Origin: CAZGMJ01 sp964649005
GTDB taxonomy: Bacteria > Planctomycetota > Phycisphaerae > Sedimentisphaerales > Anaerobacaceae
Reading direction: 5' to 3'
Assembly: GCA_964649005.1 (NCBI GenBank)
Contig: CAZYMD010000126.1
Coordinates: 1 to 14,919, forward strand
DNA length: 14,919 nucleotides
The notes under the pieces are model-generated. The model was given only the letters and a program-made list of their open reading frames with translations, made no database searches and was not told the DNA's origin. The position numbers and the translations under genes were made by a program. Numbering within the stretch: position 1 is the stretch's first letter; the number at the start of each line of letters is the position of its first letter. Of the stretch, positions 14,786-14,919 are shown piece after piece.

Positions 14786-14807
14786 ATTCGCCTCGGCCGA
14801 GGCGAAT
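14786..14807. repeat. 22-base perfect palindrome upstream of the PGPGW-type gene
   Basis: Bases 14786-14796 (ATTCGCCTCGG) are the exact reverse complement of 14797-14807, with no spacer. It ends 11 bases before the next start codon, lies in the divergent intergenic region 14651-14818, and has no T-run after it. This suits a binding site for a dimeric regulator or a hairpin in the leader more than a terminator. Confidence 0.8.
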
Positions 14808-14818
14808 TAACGAACTGT

Positions 14819-14919
14819 ATGAAGACAATCGCAAGAAAGATTCTGGGCATAGTCCTGATCGCTATAGGCTTGTTCGCCTTGTTGACTCCATTCTCACCAG
14901 GCTCATGGCTCGCCCTGAT
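14819..14919 (+). CDS. PGPGW-type small transmembrane protein, N-terminal part (cut by window edge)
   Basis: Starts at ATG 14819 and is still open at the right edge, giving 33 full codons. The product begins MKTIARKILGIVLIAIGLFA and continues LLTPFSPGSWLAL. A basic start is followed by a membrane helix and then a TP-x-x-PGSW turn, the hallmark of the short PGPGW family of putative membrane proteins; their function is not known. An in-frame stop at 14768-14770 limits the start, and no clear ribosome site precedes the ATG; the nearest purine-rich run is inside the palindrome, about 16 bases away. Confidence 0.75.
   Translation, partial: MKTIARKILGIVLIAIGLFALLTPFSPGSWLAL

Noticed and set aside
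1..14919. A defence system, CRISPR array, tRNA gene or mobile element
   Set aside because: No repeat-spacer pattern, cloverleaf, transposase, integrase or terminal inverted repeats were seen on either strand.

Overview
The window reads like a piece of chromosome from a carbohydrate-degrading bacterium, most likely a planctomycete of the Phycisphaerae/Sedimentisphaerales type. This is an inference from content: a sulfatase, a PL1-like pectate lyase, a GH99-like hydrolase, a DUF5060/PKD/LamG-type hydrolase and a secreted metallophosphoesterase, most with signal peptides, scattered singly among housekeeping genes instead of in a SusCD-type locus. Most genes have a clear Shine-Dalgarno sequence. 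I saw no tRNA, rRNA, CRISPR or insertion-sequence signature.

Layout. 1-855 (+) is the C-terminal part of an S1-type sulfatase whose formylglycine motif lies outside the window. It converges on 929-2590 (-), a secreted calcineurin-like phosphoesterase with an extra N-terminal domain. After a 415-base gap come three minus-strand genes: an SDR oxidoreductase (3006-3740), a 59-residue zinc-ribbon protein with a TTG start (3808-3987), and parB (4121-5071). Next is a 1.37-kb AT-rich stretch without genes (5072-6437) that holds two perfect 16-base parS sites and a strongly G-over-C, purine-rich right half. On its far side, plus-strand genes begin: mltA (6438-7637), an entericidin-like lipoprotein (7672-7821), the pectate lyase (8013-9287) and the GH99-like hydrolase (9461-10612). 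The last converges on the 799-residue DUF5060/PKD/LamG protein (10690-13089, -). A decayed DapB-like dehydrogenase gene (13284-13501, +) with an embedded intrinsic terminator converges on an AI-2E/PerM-family membrane protein (13529-14650, -). At the right edge a PGPGW-type membrane protein begins (14819 onward, +), preceded by a 22-base perfect palindrome.

How the parts work together. ParB loads at parS, so 4121-5570 is a chromosome-segregation locus. Genes point away from it on both sides, it is very AT-rich and G dominates C in its right half, so it may lie at or near the replication origin. There are no perfect DnaA boxes, no dnaA and no parA in view, so that step is inference. MltA and the small lipoprotein form a cell-envelope pair. 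The sulfatase, lyase, GH99-like and DUF5060 proteins are exported polysaccharide-degrading enzymes. The clearest previously missed items are the zinc-ribbon gene, the gene remnant with its terminator, the parS-bearing region and the palindrome.
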